A DNA stretch of 64,000 nucleotides from Gemmatimonadaceae bacterium (GCA_011525845.1 WYBP01000002.1:62001-126000), one strand, 5' to 3'. Positions 37,976 through 48,035 are shown, counted from the first letter of the stretch. Translations and numbers: made by a program. Notes: a model not told the origin generated them from the sequence alone.

Positions 37976-39744
37976 CGTTCCACTGCCTCGAGCCGTGAGA
38001 GGGCGATCCGGATGGGGATGATGGTGGCGGCCACGCAGAGCAGCGCCGCCGAGCCGAACCCGAGGATCATCTCCGTGGGGTCCGCCGGCGTGCCGAACGC
38101 GCGTGCCGAGAGGTAGCCATAGACGGGGCGCGCCTCAAGGATCACCACCCCGCCGATCACCACCACCGACGCCATCATGTACAGGAGCCCGCCGAACGAG
38201 GTGGGGATCTGCGCGGCGTTCTCCGTCTCGAACTGCGGGAACATCGTGCCGAACCCCATCGCGAGCCCCGAGAGCGCGAAGGTGAGGAGCGTGATGCTCG
38301 CCACCGAGACGAAGAACATGAAGTCGCTCACCTCCAGCAGTGCGTTCGTCACCCCGACGATCGCGAGCGCGAGCACCAGGAACGGGAGCGTCCCCACCCA
38401 GAACTTCGCCCAGAGCAGGTCGCGCACCTCCATCGGGCTCGACCGGAGGAGCCAGAGCGTGCGCCCCTCGAGCGAGACGCCCGGGAAGATGAAGCGGGCC
38501 GCGATGGACGCCAGCACGAAGCCCGCGAGCACCAGGTTCAGGAAGGGCACCACGTTCACGAGGAAGAAGGTGATCCCCTCGCCCCGCAGCGGGAGGTACT
38601 TGATGTTGAAGACGTAGACCACCACGAGCACCGCGAGCAGGATCAGCTGCGACCACTGCGTCGTGTCGCGGAAGAAGAGCCGGAGCTCCTTCATCACGAG
38701 CTCGCGGCGCAGCACGCCGAAGGGGCTCAGGAGCCGCCGCCCAATCTGCGCCAGCGTGCCCCCTCCCGTCACGACCCGCTGCGCGCTCTCCTGCGCCTTG
38801 CTGAACCCGGTCATGTAGAGCCAGCGGTGCAGGAGCGCGCCGAGCACCACGGCCGCGGCGGCGGTGGTCCAGAGCAGGTAGAGCGAGAGCCACTCGGGCC
38901 GGTCGTTCAGGAACCCCATCGTCGAGCGCTGCACCCACTCGCTCGGGAGCAGCGGCGAGGTGGGCGTGCGGAGCACGGAGATGAAGTCCATCAGCGAGCG
39001 GAACCCCTCGGGGCGCGCCAGTCGCTCCGGACGGATGAGCCGGAAGAGGAGGACGATGCCGCCGGCCGTGAGCACGGCGATCACCGAGAGGATGTCGCGC
39101 GTGCGGTGCGCCGGGAAGATGTTCACGAGCAGGAGCGTGATCGCGCTCCCCACCACCGCCGGGATGATGAAGAGCGGCACCATCAGCGCGATGACGAGGA
39201 AGGGGAAGCTCCACCCGCCATCGTAGGCCACGCCGTACGCCGCGAACATCGGGATCGATACGAGGAACACCATCCAGCTCGACGCCAGCACGGTCTCCAG
39301 CAGCTTGGCCCCGTAGAGCCGGAACCAGTCCACCGGCGCCGCCACGAGCATGTCGAGGTCCTTCGCGAGGAAGAAGCTCGAGAGCGAGGTGATCACGTTC
39401 GAGAGGAGCAGGATCGAGGTGAAGCCGAGCAGGATCAGCCCGAGCAGCTTCCCCGCGAGCAGGGCCCCGATCTCCTCGACGCCGCGGAAGTAGCTGAGCA
39501 GCCGGTAGAGCACGCCGAACACCAGCGCCCAGAAGAAGAAGCCCGTGACGCCGAGGATCGCGAAGCGGGCGCCCCGCCCCTTCTCCCCCTGCATGGTGCG
39601 CGAGCGCGCCGTGAGCCACTTGGGGAGCAGGAGGTGCAGGAGGGGCGGGTCCGGGAGGGGCCCGACCGCGCGGATGCTCCCGCTCGAGCTCCGGCGCGGC
39701 GGCAGCACGTCCACGGCCGCGAGGGACTCAGGCGTCGAGGACAT
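37972..39744 (-). CDS. ABC transporter permease, ABC-2-like
   Basis: A 590-residue integral membrane protein with about 12 transmembrane helices and long loops, in the ABC-2 exporter style. It resembles the permeases of the putative ABC exporter group: GFFFWALVFGVLYRLLSYFRG near the start, SFFLAKDLDMLVAAPVDWFRLYGAKL as an early amphipathic loop, and FPGVSLEGRTLWLLRSSPMEVRDLLWAKF in the second half, which suggests an internally duplicated permease. It overlaps the ATPase gene upstream by 17 bases. Substrate unknown. Confidence 0.85.
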   Translation of the reverse strand: MSSTPESLAAVDVLPPRRSSSGSIRAVGPLPDPPLLHLLLPKWLTARSRTMQGEKGRGARFAILGVTGFFFWALVFGVLYRLLSYFRGVEEIGALLAGKLLGLILLGFTSILLLSNVITSLSSFFLAKDLDMLVAAPVDWFRLYGAKLLETVLASSWMVFLVSIPMFAAYGVAYDGGWSFPFLVIALMVPLFIIPAVVGSAITLLLVNIFPAHRTRDILSVIAVLTAGGIVLLFRLIRPERLARPEGFRSLMDFISVLRTPTSPLLPSEWVQRSTMGFLNDRPEWLSLYLLWTTAAAAVVLGALLHRWLYMTGFSKAQESAQRVVTGGGTLAQIGRRLLSPFGVLRRELVMKELRLFFRDTTQWSQLILLAVLVVVYVFNIKYLPLRGEGITFFLVNVVPFLNLVLAGFVLASIAARFIFPGVSLEGRTLWLLRSSPMEVRDLLWAKFWVGTLPFLVLALAIVGVTNALLEVSDFMFFVSVASITLLTFALSGLAMGFGTMFPQFETENAAQIPTSFGGLLYMMASVVVIGGVVILEARPVYGYLSARAFGTPADPTEMILGFGSAALLCVAATIIPIRIALSRLEAVER

Positions 39745-40486
39745 CCACCAGGTTCCGTGCGGCGTTCTCGCCCGTGAGGCGGAGGAAGATCTCCTCCAGC
39801 CCGCGCTCGCCTCCCTGCAGGTCGCGGCGCAGGTCCGCCATCGTCCCGTAGGCGCGGATCTTCCCGTTCACGATGATCGCGAGCCGGTCGCAGAGCGACT
39901 CGGCCACCTCGAGCGTGTGCGTCGAGAAGATGATCGTGTGCCCGCGCCGCGTGTACTCGCGGAAGAGGTCCTTGAGGATCTTCGCCGCCTTGGGGTCGAG
40001 CCCCACCATCGGCTCGTCCACCACGATCACCTCGGGACGGTGCACGAAGGCGCTCGAGATGATCAGCTTCTGCCGCATCCCGTGCGAGTAGCTCTCCACG
40101 AGCTCGTCGCGCCACTCCTCGAGGTCGAAGAGCGCGAGCAGCTCGCGCCCGCGGTGCTCCACCTCCTCCCCCTGCTGGTCGTAGAGCCCCGCGACGAAGC
40201 GCAGGAACTCGGCCCCCGTGAGCTTCTCGTAGATGAAGGGCCGGTCGGGGATGAAGCCGAGCTTCGACTTCGCGGTGATCGGGTCGGCCGCGACGTCCAC
40301 GCCGGCGACCCGGATCGTGCCGCTCGACGGCTTGAGGATGCCCGCGATCATCCGGAGCGTGGTCGTCTTCCCGGCGCCGTTCGGCCCGAGGAAGCCGAAG
40401 AGCTCGCCGCGCGGCACGACGAGGTCGATCCCGTCCACCGCGGTGAAGTCGCCGTACTGCTTCGTGAGCTTCTCGATCTCGATCAT
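39728..40486 (-). CDS. ABC transporter ATP-binding protein
   Basis: A 252-residue ATPase of an ABC-2-type exporter. Walker A GPNGAGKTTTLRMIAG, Q-loop region SKLGFIPDRPFIYEKLTG, signature YSHGMRQKL (LSGGQ replaced by YSHGM), Walker B VIVVDEPMVGLDPKAAK, and the H-loop THTLEVAES are all present, so the protein should be active. The ATG at 40486 overlaps the transglutaminase gene's stop (ATGA). It directly precedes the permease gene and together they make a transporter. Confidence 0.94.
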   Translation of the reverse strand: MIEIEKLTKQYGDFTAVDGIDLVVPRGELFGFLGPNGAGKTTTLRMIAGILKPSSGTIRVAGVDVAADPITAKSKLGFIPDRPFIYEKLTGAEFLRFVAGLYDQQGEEVEHRGRELLALFDLEEWRDELVESYSHGMRQKLIISSAFVHRPEVIVVDEPMVGLDPKAAKILKDLFREYTRRGHTIIFSTHTLEVAESLCDRLAIIVNGKIRAYGTMADLRRDLQGGERGLEEIFLRLTGENAARNLVDVLDA

Positions 40487-42087
40487 CGTGCGTCCAGGAC
40501 CTCGATCCGGAGGTTGCCGACCAGGCGGAGCAGTTCCCCCTGCCGCGTGAGCCCGCCGCGCACGAAGCGCAGGTGCGCCGCGTCCGCGGGGAACTGGCCG
40601 AACGTCGGGTCCACCGCCACCCAGTCCGCGAGACGCACCTCGGGCCAGGCGTGGTAGTAGAACTTCCCATCCACGTACGCCACGCCCGTCGCGATGCGCG
40701 TGGGGATCCCCGCCGCGCGCGCCAGTGCCGTGAAGAGCTGCGTGTGCTCGTTGCAGTCGCCGCGCCGCGTGCGGAGCACCTGCAGCGCGTTCGGCACGCT
40801 CACGGTGATCTCCTTGGCGAGCGAGTCGTGCACCCAGCGATTGATCTTCTCGGCCACCACGCGCGGGTCGCGGTCGCGGCCGGCGATGCGCACCGCGAGC
40901 TGGATGATCTCGCGCGCGTCGGCCTGGAGCAGCGGCTCGGCGCGAAGCTCGGGCTCGAAGCGCTGGCGCCACCCTGCGGTGCGCGTGGCGAGCGACCAGT
41001 CCGCCCGCAGCGCCTCCTCGCGTTCGCGCTCGATCGTGAGGTCGTTCCCCTCGAGCCGCTGGCGCCCTCCCTGCAGGTCGAAGCCGGTGAGCGAGACGCC
41101 ACTCAGGCGCACCCGGAGACGGTCGGGACCGTCCTTCCCCGGGAGCGCGCCGGCCGCGATCGCGGTCCCCTCGAGGATGCCCCCCGCCGGCGCCGTGGAC
41201 GTGCTGGGGGTGGCGCCCCGCGTGCGGCGCCAGTTCTCGAACGCGATCTCGTACGCCATCCGCCGGAGCTTGATGCCGCCGGGCTGCGTGGTCTCGACCA
41301 CGCGCCCCTGCGCGTCCACCCATCCGGTGAATCCCGCCGCGTCCTCCGGCGCGAGCCGCCACGCGCGCACCGTGTCCACGAGGGCGGGCACGAACTCCAT
41401 CCGCGTCGAGTCGAACGCCGCGCTGTCCACGAGCGTGAAGAGCGACTCCGCGGTGAACCGGAGCTTCATGTCCTGCGTCGTCATCGTCCGCGGGTCGAAG
41501 CTGGCGATCGTGACCGTGCGCCCCACCGCCGGGTCGGCCACCAGCATCGCCGCCGCCGGGATCAGCGTCGGGAGGAGGATCGGCCCGCCGACGCGGATCC
41601 GCTGGCTGTCCGCCGGCTGCCCGGGGAGCTGCAGCACGAAGGAGACGACCGAGTCCCCCTCCGCCTGCCCGGTGACGCTCATCGGTGAGTCCGCGGACTC
41701 GAACTGCACGTCGAACGCGCGGAGCGCGAGCGCGCGCGAGAGGGTGATCACGCTCCGCGCGGACGCGCGGAACACCCCCGTGCCGAGCGGGAGGTCGGCC
41801 GTGAAGTAATCCACCACCTCGAACGTCGTCGTCGACGTGTCGATGGTCGTGGAGGCGAACCCGATCTGCCGCCCGTCCTGCTCCACCACGTAGAAGCTCG
41901 TGCTCGGGCCGAGGCGCATGGCGGCCTCGGCGAGCACGGCCGAGCGCTCACGGAAGAACTCGCGGTCGACGAGCGCGCCGAGCCCGACGCCCCAGGCGAG
42001 GAGGATCGCGGCGGCCGCGATGGCGCGGTTCCGGCCGCGGGTGCGCGTCGCGCGCTTCGGATCCGTGGGGGCGGCGGGGGTGGTCAT
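40483..42087 (-). CDS. Membrane-anchored transglutaminase-like protein
   Basis: A 534-residue protein with one N-terminal helix (AIAAAAILLAWGVGLGALV), a roughly 330-residue region of unknown fold, and a transglutaminase-like cysteine protease domain: C445 in RRGDCNEHTQLF, H479 in FYYHAWPEV and D493 in VAVDPTFGQ. The triad is complete. It is probably anchored in the inner membrane with the catalytic domain outside. Bacterial members cut or modify peptides or cell-envelope proteins. It is cotranscribed with an ABC transporter, an association seen in other bacteria. Confidence 0.88.
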   Translation of the reverse strand: MTTPAAPTDPKRATRTRGRNRAIAAAAILLAWGVGLGALVDREFFRERSAVLAEAAMRLGPSTSFYVVEQDGRQIGFASTTIDTSTTTFEVVDYFTADLPLGTGVFRASARSVITLSRALALRAFDVQFESADSPMSVTGQAEGDSVVSFVLQLPGQPADSQRIRVGGPILLPTLIPAAAMLVADPAVGRTVTIASFDPRTMTTQDMKLRFTAESLFTLVDSAAFDSTRMEFVPALVDTVRAWRLAPEDAAGFTGWVDAQGRVVETTQPGGIKLRRMAYEIAFENWRRTRGATPSTSTAPAGGILEGTAIAAGALPGKDGPDRLRVRLSGVSLTGFDLQGGRQRLEGNDLTIEREREEALRADWSLATRTAGWRQRFEPELRAEPLLQADAREIIQLAVRIAGRDRDPRVVAEKINRWVHDSLAKEITVSVPNALQVLRTRRGDCNEHTQLFTALARAAGIPTRIATGVAYVDGKFYYHAWPEVRLADWVAVDPTFGQFPADAAHLRFVRGGLTRQGELLRLVGNLRIEVLDAR

Positions 42088-42091
42088 GCCG

Positions 42092-43027
42092 TCACGCGCG
42101 CTGGGCGTCCCGCGCCCGGCGGTAGTAGGCCGCCGCGTCTCCCGGGCGCCCGAGCCGGTCGAGCACGATCCCGACGCCCTTGAGCGCGCGCCAGTGGTCC
42201 GGCTCGAGCTCGGCCGCGCGCTGGTACGCCGCGAGCGCTCCCTGGAGGTCGTCCGTGTGGTTCAGCGCCTCGCCGATGAAATAGTGCGCCGTCGCGTTGT
42301 CCGGTTCGAGCGCCACGCCGCGCTGCAGCGGCTCGATCGCGTCGCGCCACCGGCCGCGCCGGCAGGCGAGGATCCCCGTCTGCAGCTCCACCTCGGCGGC
42401 GTCGGGCCGCAGCTTCGCCGCCGCCTTGATCATCTTCGCGGCATCCGCGTAGCGGAGTTTGGCTCCCAGCGCGCTCGCACGCGCGCAGGCGATTCCGAAG
42501 GCGTCGGCACCGGCGGCCTCGGCCGTGTCCAGCACCGTGAGCGCGGTGGACGCGTCCCCCTTCTTCTCGAGCGCCGCGACGTAGGCCAGCGCACGTACGG
42601 AGTCGCCGGGTGTCTGCTCGTGGGCGAGCCGCAGCGCCTCGATCGTCGGGCGGTTCGCGCGCGAGGGAGGCGCCTCCACGGCGGGACGCGCGGGCTCCGG
42701 GCGCGCCGCCTCGTGCGCCGCGACGCGCGCCGCGTTCGCGCGCGGGTCCATCGTCACGCGGATCGGCATCACCGGCGTGGCCTTGCTCGTGGGAGCGGCC
42801 ACCCCGTCCACGCGCCGCCCCGCGAAGCGCGGCTCCTCCAGCTCGCTGTCGTCGTACGACCACTCCCCGCACACCGGCGGCTCGCGCACCGGGATGACCA
42901 CGATCTCGTCGTCCGGGCCGATCGTCTCCAGCGGCACCAGCGGCACGCCCTCGAACATCCCGAGCGGCAGCTGCTCGGGATCGGGCGCGGAGGGTGGCTC
43001 CTGGGGGGCGAACGGGTTGGTGGACAA
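42092..43027 (-). CDS. TPR protein
   Basis: A 311-residue protein. After an acidic N-terminal stretch (about 100 residues, with VVPLE and EIVVIPVREPP) come tetratricopeptide repeats: LAYVAALEKKGDASTALTVL, AKMIKAAAKLRPDAAEVELQ, ALEPDNATAHYFIGEALNHT and ALKGVGIVLDRLGRPGDAAA. It is probably a cytosolic adaptor for the transporter and transglutaminase that follow 4 bases later. The start is a TTG at 43027 giving MSTNPFAPQEPP; no clear ribosome-binding site is seen, so the start is the weakest point. The next Met is in LPLGMFEGV. Confidence 0.78.
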   Translation of the reverse strand: MSTNPFAPQEPPSAPDPEQLPLGMFEGVPLVPLETIGPDDEIVVIPVREPPVCGEWSYDDSELEEPRFAGRRVDGVAAPTSKATPVMPIRVTMDPRANAARVAAHEAARPEPARPAVEAPPSRANRPTIEALRLAHEQTPGDSVRALAYVAALEKKGDASTALTVLDTAEAAGADAFGIACARASALGAKLRYADAAKMIKAAAKLRPDAAEVELQTGILACRRGRWRDAIEPLQRGVALEPDNATAHYFIGEALNHTDDLQGALAAYQRAAELEPDHWRALKGVGIVLDRLGRPGDAAAYYRRARDAQRA

Positions 43028-43032
43028 GGTTC

Positions 43033-43083
43033 GAGGTGGGAGGTGTGAGGTGGGAGGGGTGAGGTGGGAGGGGTGAGGTAGGA
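43033..43083. repeat. Purine-rich tandem copy of the intergenic repeat
   Basis: Two full copies of the 14-base unit TGAGGTGGGAGGGG at 43046-43059 and 43060-43073, with a partial third after them. It resembles the purine-rich strand of the intergenic element at 43140-43180 and faces it in inverted orientation, so the pair could form a large hairpin. It sits in the 200-base gap between the TPR gene and uvrA. Confidence 0.75.
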
Positions 43084-43139
43084 AGACTCCGGAATCTAAG
43101 CCTCGGTCACCGCCCGGGCCCCCTCCGCGCCGAGAAGTC

Positions 43140-43180
43140 GCAGTTCCTCACATCTCCCCTCTCCCATCTCACATCTGCCG
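43140..43180. repeat. 41-bp intergenic repeat copy A2
   Basis: The 41-base element starts GCAGTTCCTCACATCTCCC and ends ACATCTGCCG. It differs from the copy at 54561-54601 at only 3 of 41 positions, and its reverse complement matches the copy at 53065-53100 at 33 of 36 positions. It lies 47 bases before the uvrA ATG. The rest of this gap has no other feature I can support. Confidence 0.85.
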
Positions 43181-43227
43181 TTCGGTCTCCTTCCAAAAAT
43201 CCGCGCCGCTAGCGAACTTGCGTGACT

Positions 43228-46041
43228 ATGCCCGGCGACGCCCTCATCATCCGCGGTGCCCGCGAGCACAACCTCAAGAACATAGACGTCACGATCCCCC
43301 GCGATCGCCTGACGGTCATCACCGGTCTCTCGGGGTCAGGGAAGTCCTCGCTCGCGTTCGACACGATCTTCGCGGAAGGCCAGCGCCGCTACGTGGAGTC
43401 GCTCTCGGCGTACGCCCGCCAGTTCCTCGGGCTGATGGAGAAGCCCGACGTCGACGCGATCGAGGGGCTCTCCCCCGCGATCTCCATCGAGCAGAAGACC
43501 GCCGGCGCCAACCCGCGCTCCACCGTCGGCACGGTCACGGAGATCTACGACTACCTCCGCCTCCTCTACGCGCGCGCCGGCACGCCCCACTGCGCCAACT
43601 GCGGGCGCGCCGTCGAACGGCAGTCCCCCGCGCAGATCGCCGACCAGGTGCTCGCCTGGCCCAGCGGCACGAAGATCGAGATCCTCTCCCCCCTCATCCG
43701 CGGCCGGAAGGGGGAGTTCCGCGAGCTCTTCGAGGACGCGCGCAAGCAGGGCTTCGTGCGCGCGATCGTCGACGGCTCGCTCATCGAGCTCGCGGACCCG
43801 CCCAAGCTCAACCGCCGCCAGAACCACGACGTCTCGGTGGTCGTCGACCGGCTGACGGTCCGCAAGGAGGACCGCGGGCGCCTCACCGACTCGATCGAGA
43901 CGGCGCTGCGGCTCGCCGAGGGCCTCGTGGAGGTCGTGCGCCACGACGACACCGAGGGGAAGCACCTCTTCTCCGAGAAGTACGGCTGCCCCGACTGCGG
44001 CATCTCCCTCGCTGAGCTCGAGCCGCGCCACTTCTCCTTCAACTCCCCCTTCGGCGCCTGCGGCACCTGCAGCGGCCTCGGCACCAAGCGGAGCGCGAGC
44101 CCGGAGCTGATCCTCGGCGACCACTCGATCTCCATCCTCGAGGGCGTCGTCCTTCCGTGGGGGGAGCCGGACGGCTACCTGCGGCGCGTGATCCTCCCCG
44201 GGCTCGCGAAGCAGCTCAAGTTCGAGCTCAACACGCCGTGGGGAGAGCTCCCCGACCGCGTGAAGTTCGAGCTCCTCTTCGGCACCTCGGGCAAGAAGAA
44301 GGGGGAGGAATCCGCGCGCTGGGAGGGGATCCTCGCGAACGTACAGCGCCGGTACACGGAGACCAACTCCGACTCGGTGCGCAGCGACCTCGAGGGGTAC
44401 ATGGTCGTGGCCGAGTGCCCCGACTGCAACGGGAAGCGCCTCAAGCCGGAGTCGCTCGCGGTGACGCTCGCCGGGCGGAACATCGGGGAGTTCACCGAGG
44501 CCTCCGCCGCCGACGCGCTCGCGTTCGCCGAGAGCATCCCCGTGCGATCCAACGGGAAGCCCGGGATCGATGCGGGGATCGCCGGCCCCATCCTCAAGGA
44601 AGTGCGCGAGCGCCTCCGCTTCCTCGTGGACGTCGGCCTGGACTACCTCACGCTCGACCGCTCCGCGGAGTCCCTCTCGGGCGGGGAGGCGCAGCGCATC
44701 CGCCTCGCCACGCAGATCGGCTCGCGGCTGGTCGGCGTGCTCTACATCCTGGACGAGCCGAGCATCGGGCTCCACCAGCGCGACAACGCACGCCTCCTCG
44801 GCACGCTCAAGCGGCTGCGCGACCTGGGGAACACGGTGCTCGTGGTGGAGCACGACGAGGAGACGATCCTCGAGGCCGACCACCTGATCGACCTGGGGCC
44901 GGGCGCCGGCAAGCATGGTGGCGAGGTGATCGCCGAGGGCACCGTCGACGCGGTGAAGAAGGTGAAGCGGAGCATCACCGCGCAGTACCTCACCGGGGCG
45001 CGCACCATCCCGATGCCCGAGGAACGCCGAGCGCGCGACCCCAAGCGCGTGCTGCGCGTGGAGGGCGCGCGCGAGCACAACCTGCAGAGGATCGACGCCG
45101 AGTTCCCGCTCGGGCTCTTCGTGGCGGTCACCGGCGTGTCGGGCTCGGGGAAGTCCACGCTGGTCGAGGACATCCTGCAGCGCACGCTCGCGCGGCACTT
45201 CTTCCGCGCCCGCGTGATCCCCGGCGCCCACGACCGCGTGGTCGGCCTCGAGCACCTCGACAAGGTGATCGACATCGACCAGACGCCGATCGGGCGCACG
45301 CCGCGCTCCAACCCGGCGACGTACACGGGGCTCTTCACCCCGATCCGCGAGCTCTTCGCGGAGATGCCGGAGGCGAAGCTCCGCGGGTACGGCCCTGGCC
45401 GCTTCTCCTTCAACGTGAAGGGCGGGCGCTGCGAGGCGTGCCAGGGGGACGGGCTCGTCAAGATCGAGATGCACTTCCTCCCCGACGTCTACGTCACCTG
45501 CGAGCAGTGCCGCGGCAAGCGCTACAACCGCGAGACGCTCGACGTGAAGTTCCGCGAGATGAGCATCAGCGAGGTGCTGGAGCTCACGGTGGAGGACGCG
45601 ATGGCGCACTTCGAGAACCAGCCGCGCATCCACCACAAGCTCGTGACGCTCAACGACGTGGGGCTCGGCTACATCCACCTCGGCCAGAGCGCCACCACGC
45701 TCTCCGGCGGCGAGGCGCAGCGCGTGAAGCTCGCCACCGAGCTCAGCAAGCGTGACACCGGGCGCACGCTCTACATCCTGGACGAGCCCACCACCGGGCT
45801 CCACTTCGAGGACGTGCGCGTGCTCCTCGAGGTGCTCCACAAGCTCGTGGACAAGGGGAACACCGTGCTCGTGATCGAGCACAACCTCGACGTGGTGAAG
45901 ACGGCAGATTGGATCGTCGACCTTGGGCCCGAAGGTGGAGCCGGGGGCGGGCGGATCGTCGCCGCGGGGACGCCCGAGGAGGTGGCGAAGACCAAGGGGT
46001 CCTACACGGGGCAGTACCTGAAGAAGGTGCTCAAGGGGTAG
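43228..46041 (+). CDS. uvrA: Excinuclease ABC subunit A
   Basis: Damage-recognition ATPase of nucleotide-excision repair; a dimer hands the lesion to UvrB. The protein has 937 residues with the ATG start; a GTG two codons earlier (43222) is also possible. Two ABC modules are visible: Walker [10 protein letters not shown] at 33-41 and GVSGSGKST near 636, signatures [11 protein letters not shown] and [11 protein letters not shown], and Walker [15 protein letters not shown] and [14 protein letters not shown]. Zinc-binding knuckles are CANC, CPDC with CGTC, CPDC and CEAC with CEQC. Divergent to the TPR gene. No uvrB or uvrC nearby. Confidence 0.97.
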   Translation: MPGDALIIRGAREHNLKNIDVTIPRDRLTVITGLSGSGKSSLAFDTIFAEGQRRYVESLSAYARQFLGLMEKPDVDAIEGLSPAISIEQKTAGANPRSTVGTVTEIYDYLRLLYARAGTPHCANCGRAVERQSPAQIADQVLAWPSGTKIEILSPLIRGRKGEFRELFEDARKQGFVRAIVDGSLIELADPPKLNRRQNHDVSVVVDRLTVRKEDRGRLTDSIETALRLAEGLVEVVRHDDTEGKHLFSEKYGCPDCGISLAELEPRHFSFNSPFGACGTCSGLGTKRSASPELILGDHSISILEGVVLPWGEPDGYLRRVILPGLAKQLKFELNTPWGELPDRVKFELLFGTSGKKKGEESARWEGILANVQRRYTETNSDSVRSDLEGYMVVAECPDCNGKRLKPESLAVTLAGRNIGEFTEASAADALAFAESIPVRSNGKPGIDAGIAGPILKEVRERLRFLVDVGLDYLTLDRSAESLSGGEAQRIRLATQIGSRLVGVLYILDEPSIGLHQRDNARLLGTLKRLRDLGNTVLVVEHDEETILEADHLIDLGPGAGKHGGEVIAEGTVDAVKKVKRSITAQYLTGARTIPMPEERRARDPKRVLRVEGAREHNLQRIDAEFPLGLFVAVTGVSGSGKSTLVEDILQRTLARHFFRARVIPGAHDRVVGLEHLDKVIDIDQTPIGRTPRSNPATYTGLFTPIRELFAEMPEAKLRGYGPGRFSFNVKGGRCEACQGDGLVKIEMHFLPDVYVTCEQCRGKRYNRETLDVKFREMSISEVLELTVEDAMAHFENQPRIHHKLVTLNDVGLGYIHLGQSATTLSGGEAQRVKLATELSKRDTGRTLYILDEPTTGLHFEDVRVLLEVLHKLVDKGNTVLVIEHNLDVVKTADWIVDLGPEGGAGGGRIVAAGTPEEVAKTKGSYTGQYLKKVLKG

Positions 46042-46321
46042 CGTCGGCGGCGCGCAGGTAGCGCTCCGCCACCTGCTCCAGCCGGTCGTCACCGGCAGCG
46101 GTCGCCTCGGCCAGGACGCGCTCCACGTGCCGCACCAGCCGTGGCTCCCCCCACTTCACGCCCGTCGCCACCTCCGCCTCGGCCACCTCGCTCACCCGCG
46201 CGGCCTCGAGGAGCGCCCGCGCGACCGCCGCGTCGAACCCTGGGTCGTCGGGCGAAGGCAGGTCGAAGGTCATCCGCTTGCGCGGCGGCTCGTGGTCCTC
46301 GTTCACGAAAGCGCGTGACAT
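46031..46321 (-). CDS. Small conserved hypothetical protein
   Basis: A 96-residue protein opening [20 protein letters not shown]. It continues as alpha-helical ([54 protein letters not shown]). The opening is shared by short conserved proteins of several phyla; no function is known to me. I chose the Met at 46321; the frame is open a little further. Its last 11 bases overlap the end of uvrA on the other strand, so the two genes converge. It is divergent from sdaAB over only 29 bases. Confidence 0.7.
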   Translation of the reverse strand: MSRAFVNEDHEPPRKRMTFDLPSPDDPGFDAAVARALLEAARVSEVAEAEVATGVKWGEPRLVRHVERVLAEATAAGDDRLEQVAERYLRAADATP

Positions 46322-46350
46322 CCGTCCATTGTAGCTAAGTTCCACGCACC

Positions 46351-47025
46351 ATGGTCTCCATCCTCGACATCATCGGGCCCGTGATGGTCGGCCCGTCCTC
46401 CAGCCACACCGCGGGGGCCTGCCGCCTCGGGCTCATCGCGCGCGACCTCGTCGCGGGCACGCCGCAGTCGGCGCTGATCGAGCTGCACGGCTCCTTCGCG
46501 CGCACGGGGGAGGGGCATGGCACCGACAAGGCGATCGTCGGCGGCCTCCTCGGCTTCCGCCCCGACGACGAGCGGCTCCGCGACGCGCTCACGATCATGG
46601 AGAAGGAAGGGCTCCCCTACCGCTTCGAGAAGACCACCCTGGGGCCCGAACCCGAGGTGCATCCCAACTCGGTGCGCATCACCGTGGAGCGCGAGCACCG
46701 GAAGCACGTGATGGTCGGCGCCTCCCTCGGCGCCGGCCGCATCAAGGTCAGCCAGATCGACGGCTACCCGGTGGAGGTCGACGGCTCGAGCCACACCATC
46801 GTGCTGGTGGCGGAGGACATCAAGGGATCCATCGCGCGCATCGCGGGCATCCTGAGCGACGACGGCGTGAACATCGCGACCCTCCGCCTCACCCGGAAAC
46901 ACCGGGGCGGGGACGCGTTCATGGTGATCGAGGTGGACGAGCGCCCCGCGGACAGCGTCGGCGCGGACCTCAAGGCGCTCCCCTGGGTGCGATGGAGCCA
47001 CCGCATCGACAAGGTGGGGGGCTGA
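46351..47025 (+). CDS. sdaAB: L-serine dehydratase, beta subunit
   Basis: Regulatory/beta subunit of the iron-sulfur L-serine dehydratase that converts serine to pyruvate and ammonia. The protein has 224 residues. The N-terminus SILDIIGPVMVGPSSSHTAGACRLG is the family opening; SFARTGEGHGTDKAIVGG follows, and residues about 148-220 form an ACT domain (HTIVLVAEDIKGSIARIAG) that would sense serine. Its stop overlaps the ATG of the alpha-subunit gene (TGATG), matching the fixed subunit ratio. Confidence 0.94.
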   Translation: MVSILDIIGPVMVGPSSSHTAGACRLGLIARDLVAGTPQSALIELHGSFARTGEGHGTDKAIVGGLLGFRPDDERLRDALTIMEKEGLPYRFEKTTLGPEPEVHPNSVRITVEREHRKHVMVGASLGAGRIKVSQIDGYPVEVDGSSHTIVLVAEDIKGSIARIAGILSDDGVNIATLRLTRKHRGGDAFMVIEVDERPADSVGADLKALPWVRWSHRIDKVGG

Positions 47026-47903
47026 TGTACACCGCCCTCCACGACGCCATCCGCGACGCCGAGGCGCGCGGCGTGACGCTCGCCACGGTCGCGCTCGAGA
47101 TCGAGTCGCGCGACCAGGGGCGGAGTGTCGAGGACATCCGCTCCGCGCTCGGTCGCGCGCTCGCCGTGATGCGACATGCCGTGGAGCAAGGGCTCACCGG
47201 CGACCTCCGCTCCGCCTCGGGCCTCGTGGGTGGGGACGCGGCCAAGCTCCGCACCGGACCCGCCGGGCCGCTCGCAGGCACGGTGTTCCGGGACGTGTTG
47301 ATGCGCGCCCTCGCGGTGCAGGAGGTGAATGCCGCGATGGGGGTGATCGTCGCGGCGCCAACGGCCGGCGGTGCCGGTGTGCTCCCGGCCGTGCTGCTCG
47401 GCATCGCCCAGAAGGAGAAGGTCGACGACACGCGGCTGGTCGACGCGCTCGCGACCGCCGGGCTGATCGGCGCCGTGGTCGCGCACCGGGCCTCCCTCTC
47501 GGGGGCCGAGGGGGGGTGCCAGGCGGAGACCGGGGCGGCGGCGGGGATGGCGGCGGGGGCGGCCACGGAGATGCTCGGCGGCTCTCCCGCGCAGGTGGGG
47601 CACGCCGTCGCGCTCGCCCAACAGGGGACGCTCGGCCTGGTCTGCGACCCGCTGGGCGGGCTTGTCGAGCTGCCCTGCGTGTTCCGGAACGCGACCGGTG
47701 CCGCCATCGCGCTCGCGGCCGTGGAGATGGCCATGGCGGGGGTGGAGTTCGCCATCCCGGCCGACGAGGTGATCGACACCATGGGGGAGATCGGCCGGGA
47801 GATGGACGTGCGGTACCGGGAGACCGCGGGGGGCGGGTTGGCGGCCACCCCGACGGGCCGGCGGCTCGCGAAGGACCGGCTCACCCAGATCAAGCGGGCG
47901 TAG
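47025..47903 (+). CDS. sdaAA: L-serine dehydratase, alpha subunit
   Basis: Catalytic subunit of the two-subunit, [4Fe-4S]-dependent L-serine dehydratase. The protein has 292 residues. Cysteines that could bind the cluster are in EGGCQAETGAA and LVCDPLGGLVELPC; the glycine-rich core reads IVAAPTAGGAGVLPAVLLG. The ATG at 47025 overlaps the beta-subunit stop and gives the normal family start MYTALHDAIRDAEARG. The reaction feeds pyruvate and releases ammonium. The cluster is oxygen-sensitive. Confidence 0.94.
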   Translation: MYTALHDAIRDAEARGVTLATVALEIESRDQGRSVEDIRSALGRALAVMRHAVEQGLTGDLRSASGLVGGDAAKLRTGPAGPLAGTVFRDVLMRALAVQEVNAAMGVIVAAPTAGGAGVLPAVLLGIAQKEKVDDTRLVDALATAGLIGAVVAHRASLSGAEGGCQAETGAAAGMAAGAATEMLGGSPAQVGHAVALAQQGTLGLVCDPLGGLVELPCVFRNATGAAIALAAVEMAMAGVEFAIPADEVIDTMGEIGREMDVRYRETAGGGLAATPTGRRLAKDRLTQIKRA

Positions 47904-47975
47904 CAGCGGAGTCGCCCGGTCGCCTCGCCGGGCGCCGTATCTCCCGCCCCCGACTGGCGTTGCGCCGCTCAGGGG

Positions 47976-48003
47976 TGAAACTTTCCGACACACTCGGCGC
48001 GTA
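47976..48003 (+). promoter_or_regulatory. Possible ECF-sigma promoter before ybjN-pspA
   Basis: TGAAAC at 47976-47981 and CGTA at 48000-48003, 18 bases apart, resemble the -35 and -10 of ECF sigma-W-type promoters (usual spacing about 16-17). The site is 33 bases before the YbjN-like gene's ATG. The downstream gene set (YbjN-like, PspA-like, AI-2E-like) is the type of envelope-stress set that such sigma factors control in other bacteria. The spacing is slightly long, so this is a candidate only. The rest of the 132-base gap holds no clear hairpin. Confidence 0.4.
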
Positions 48004-48035
48004 GGCCCACGCGTCCCCTCACGCAAAGGTTCGTC

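Noticed and set aside
43336-46092. A 918-codon minus-strand frame opposite uvrA
   Set aside because: It mirrors the uvrA codon pattern and shows no domain; uvrA itself has intact ABC and zinc motifs.
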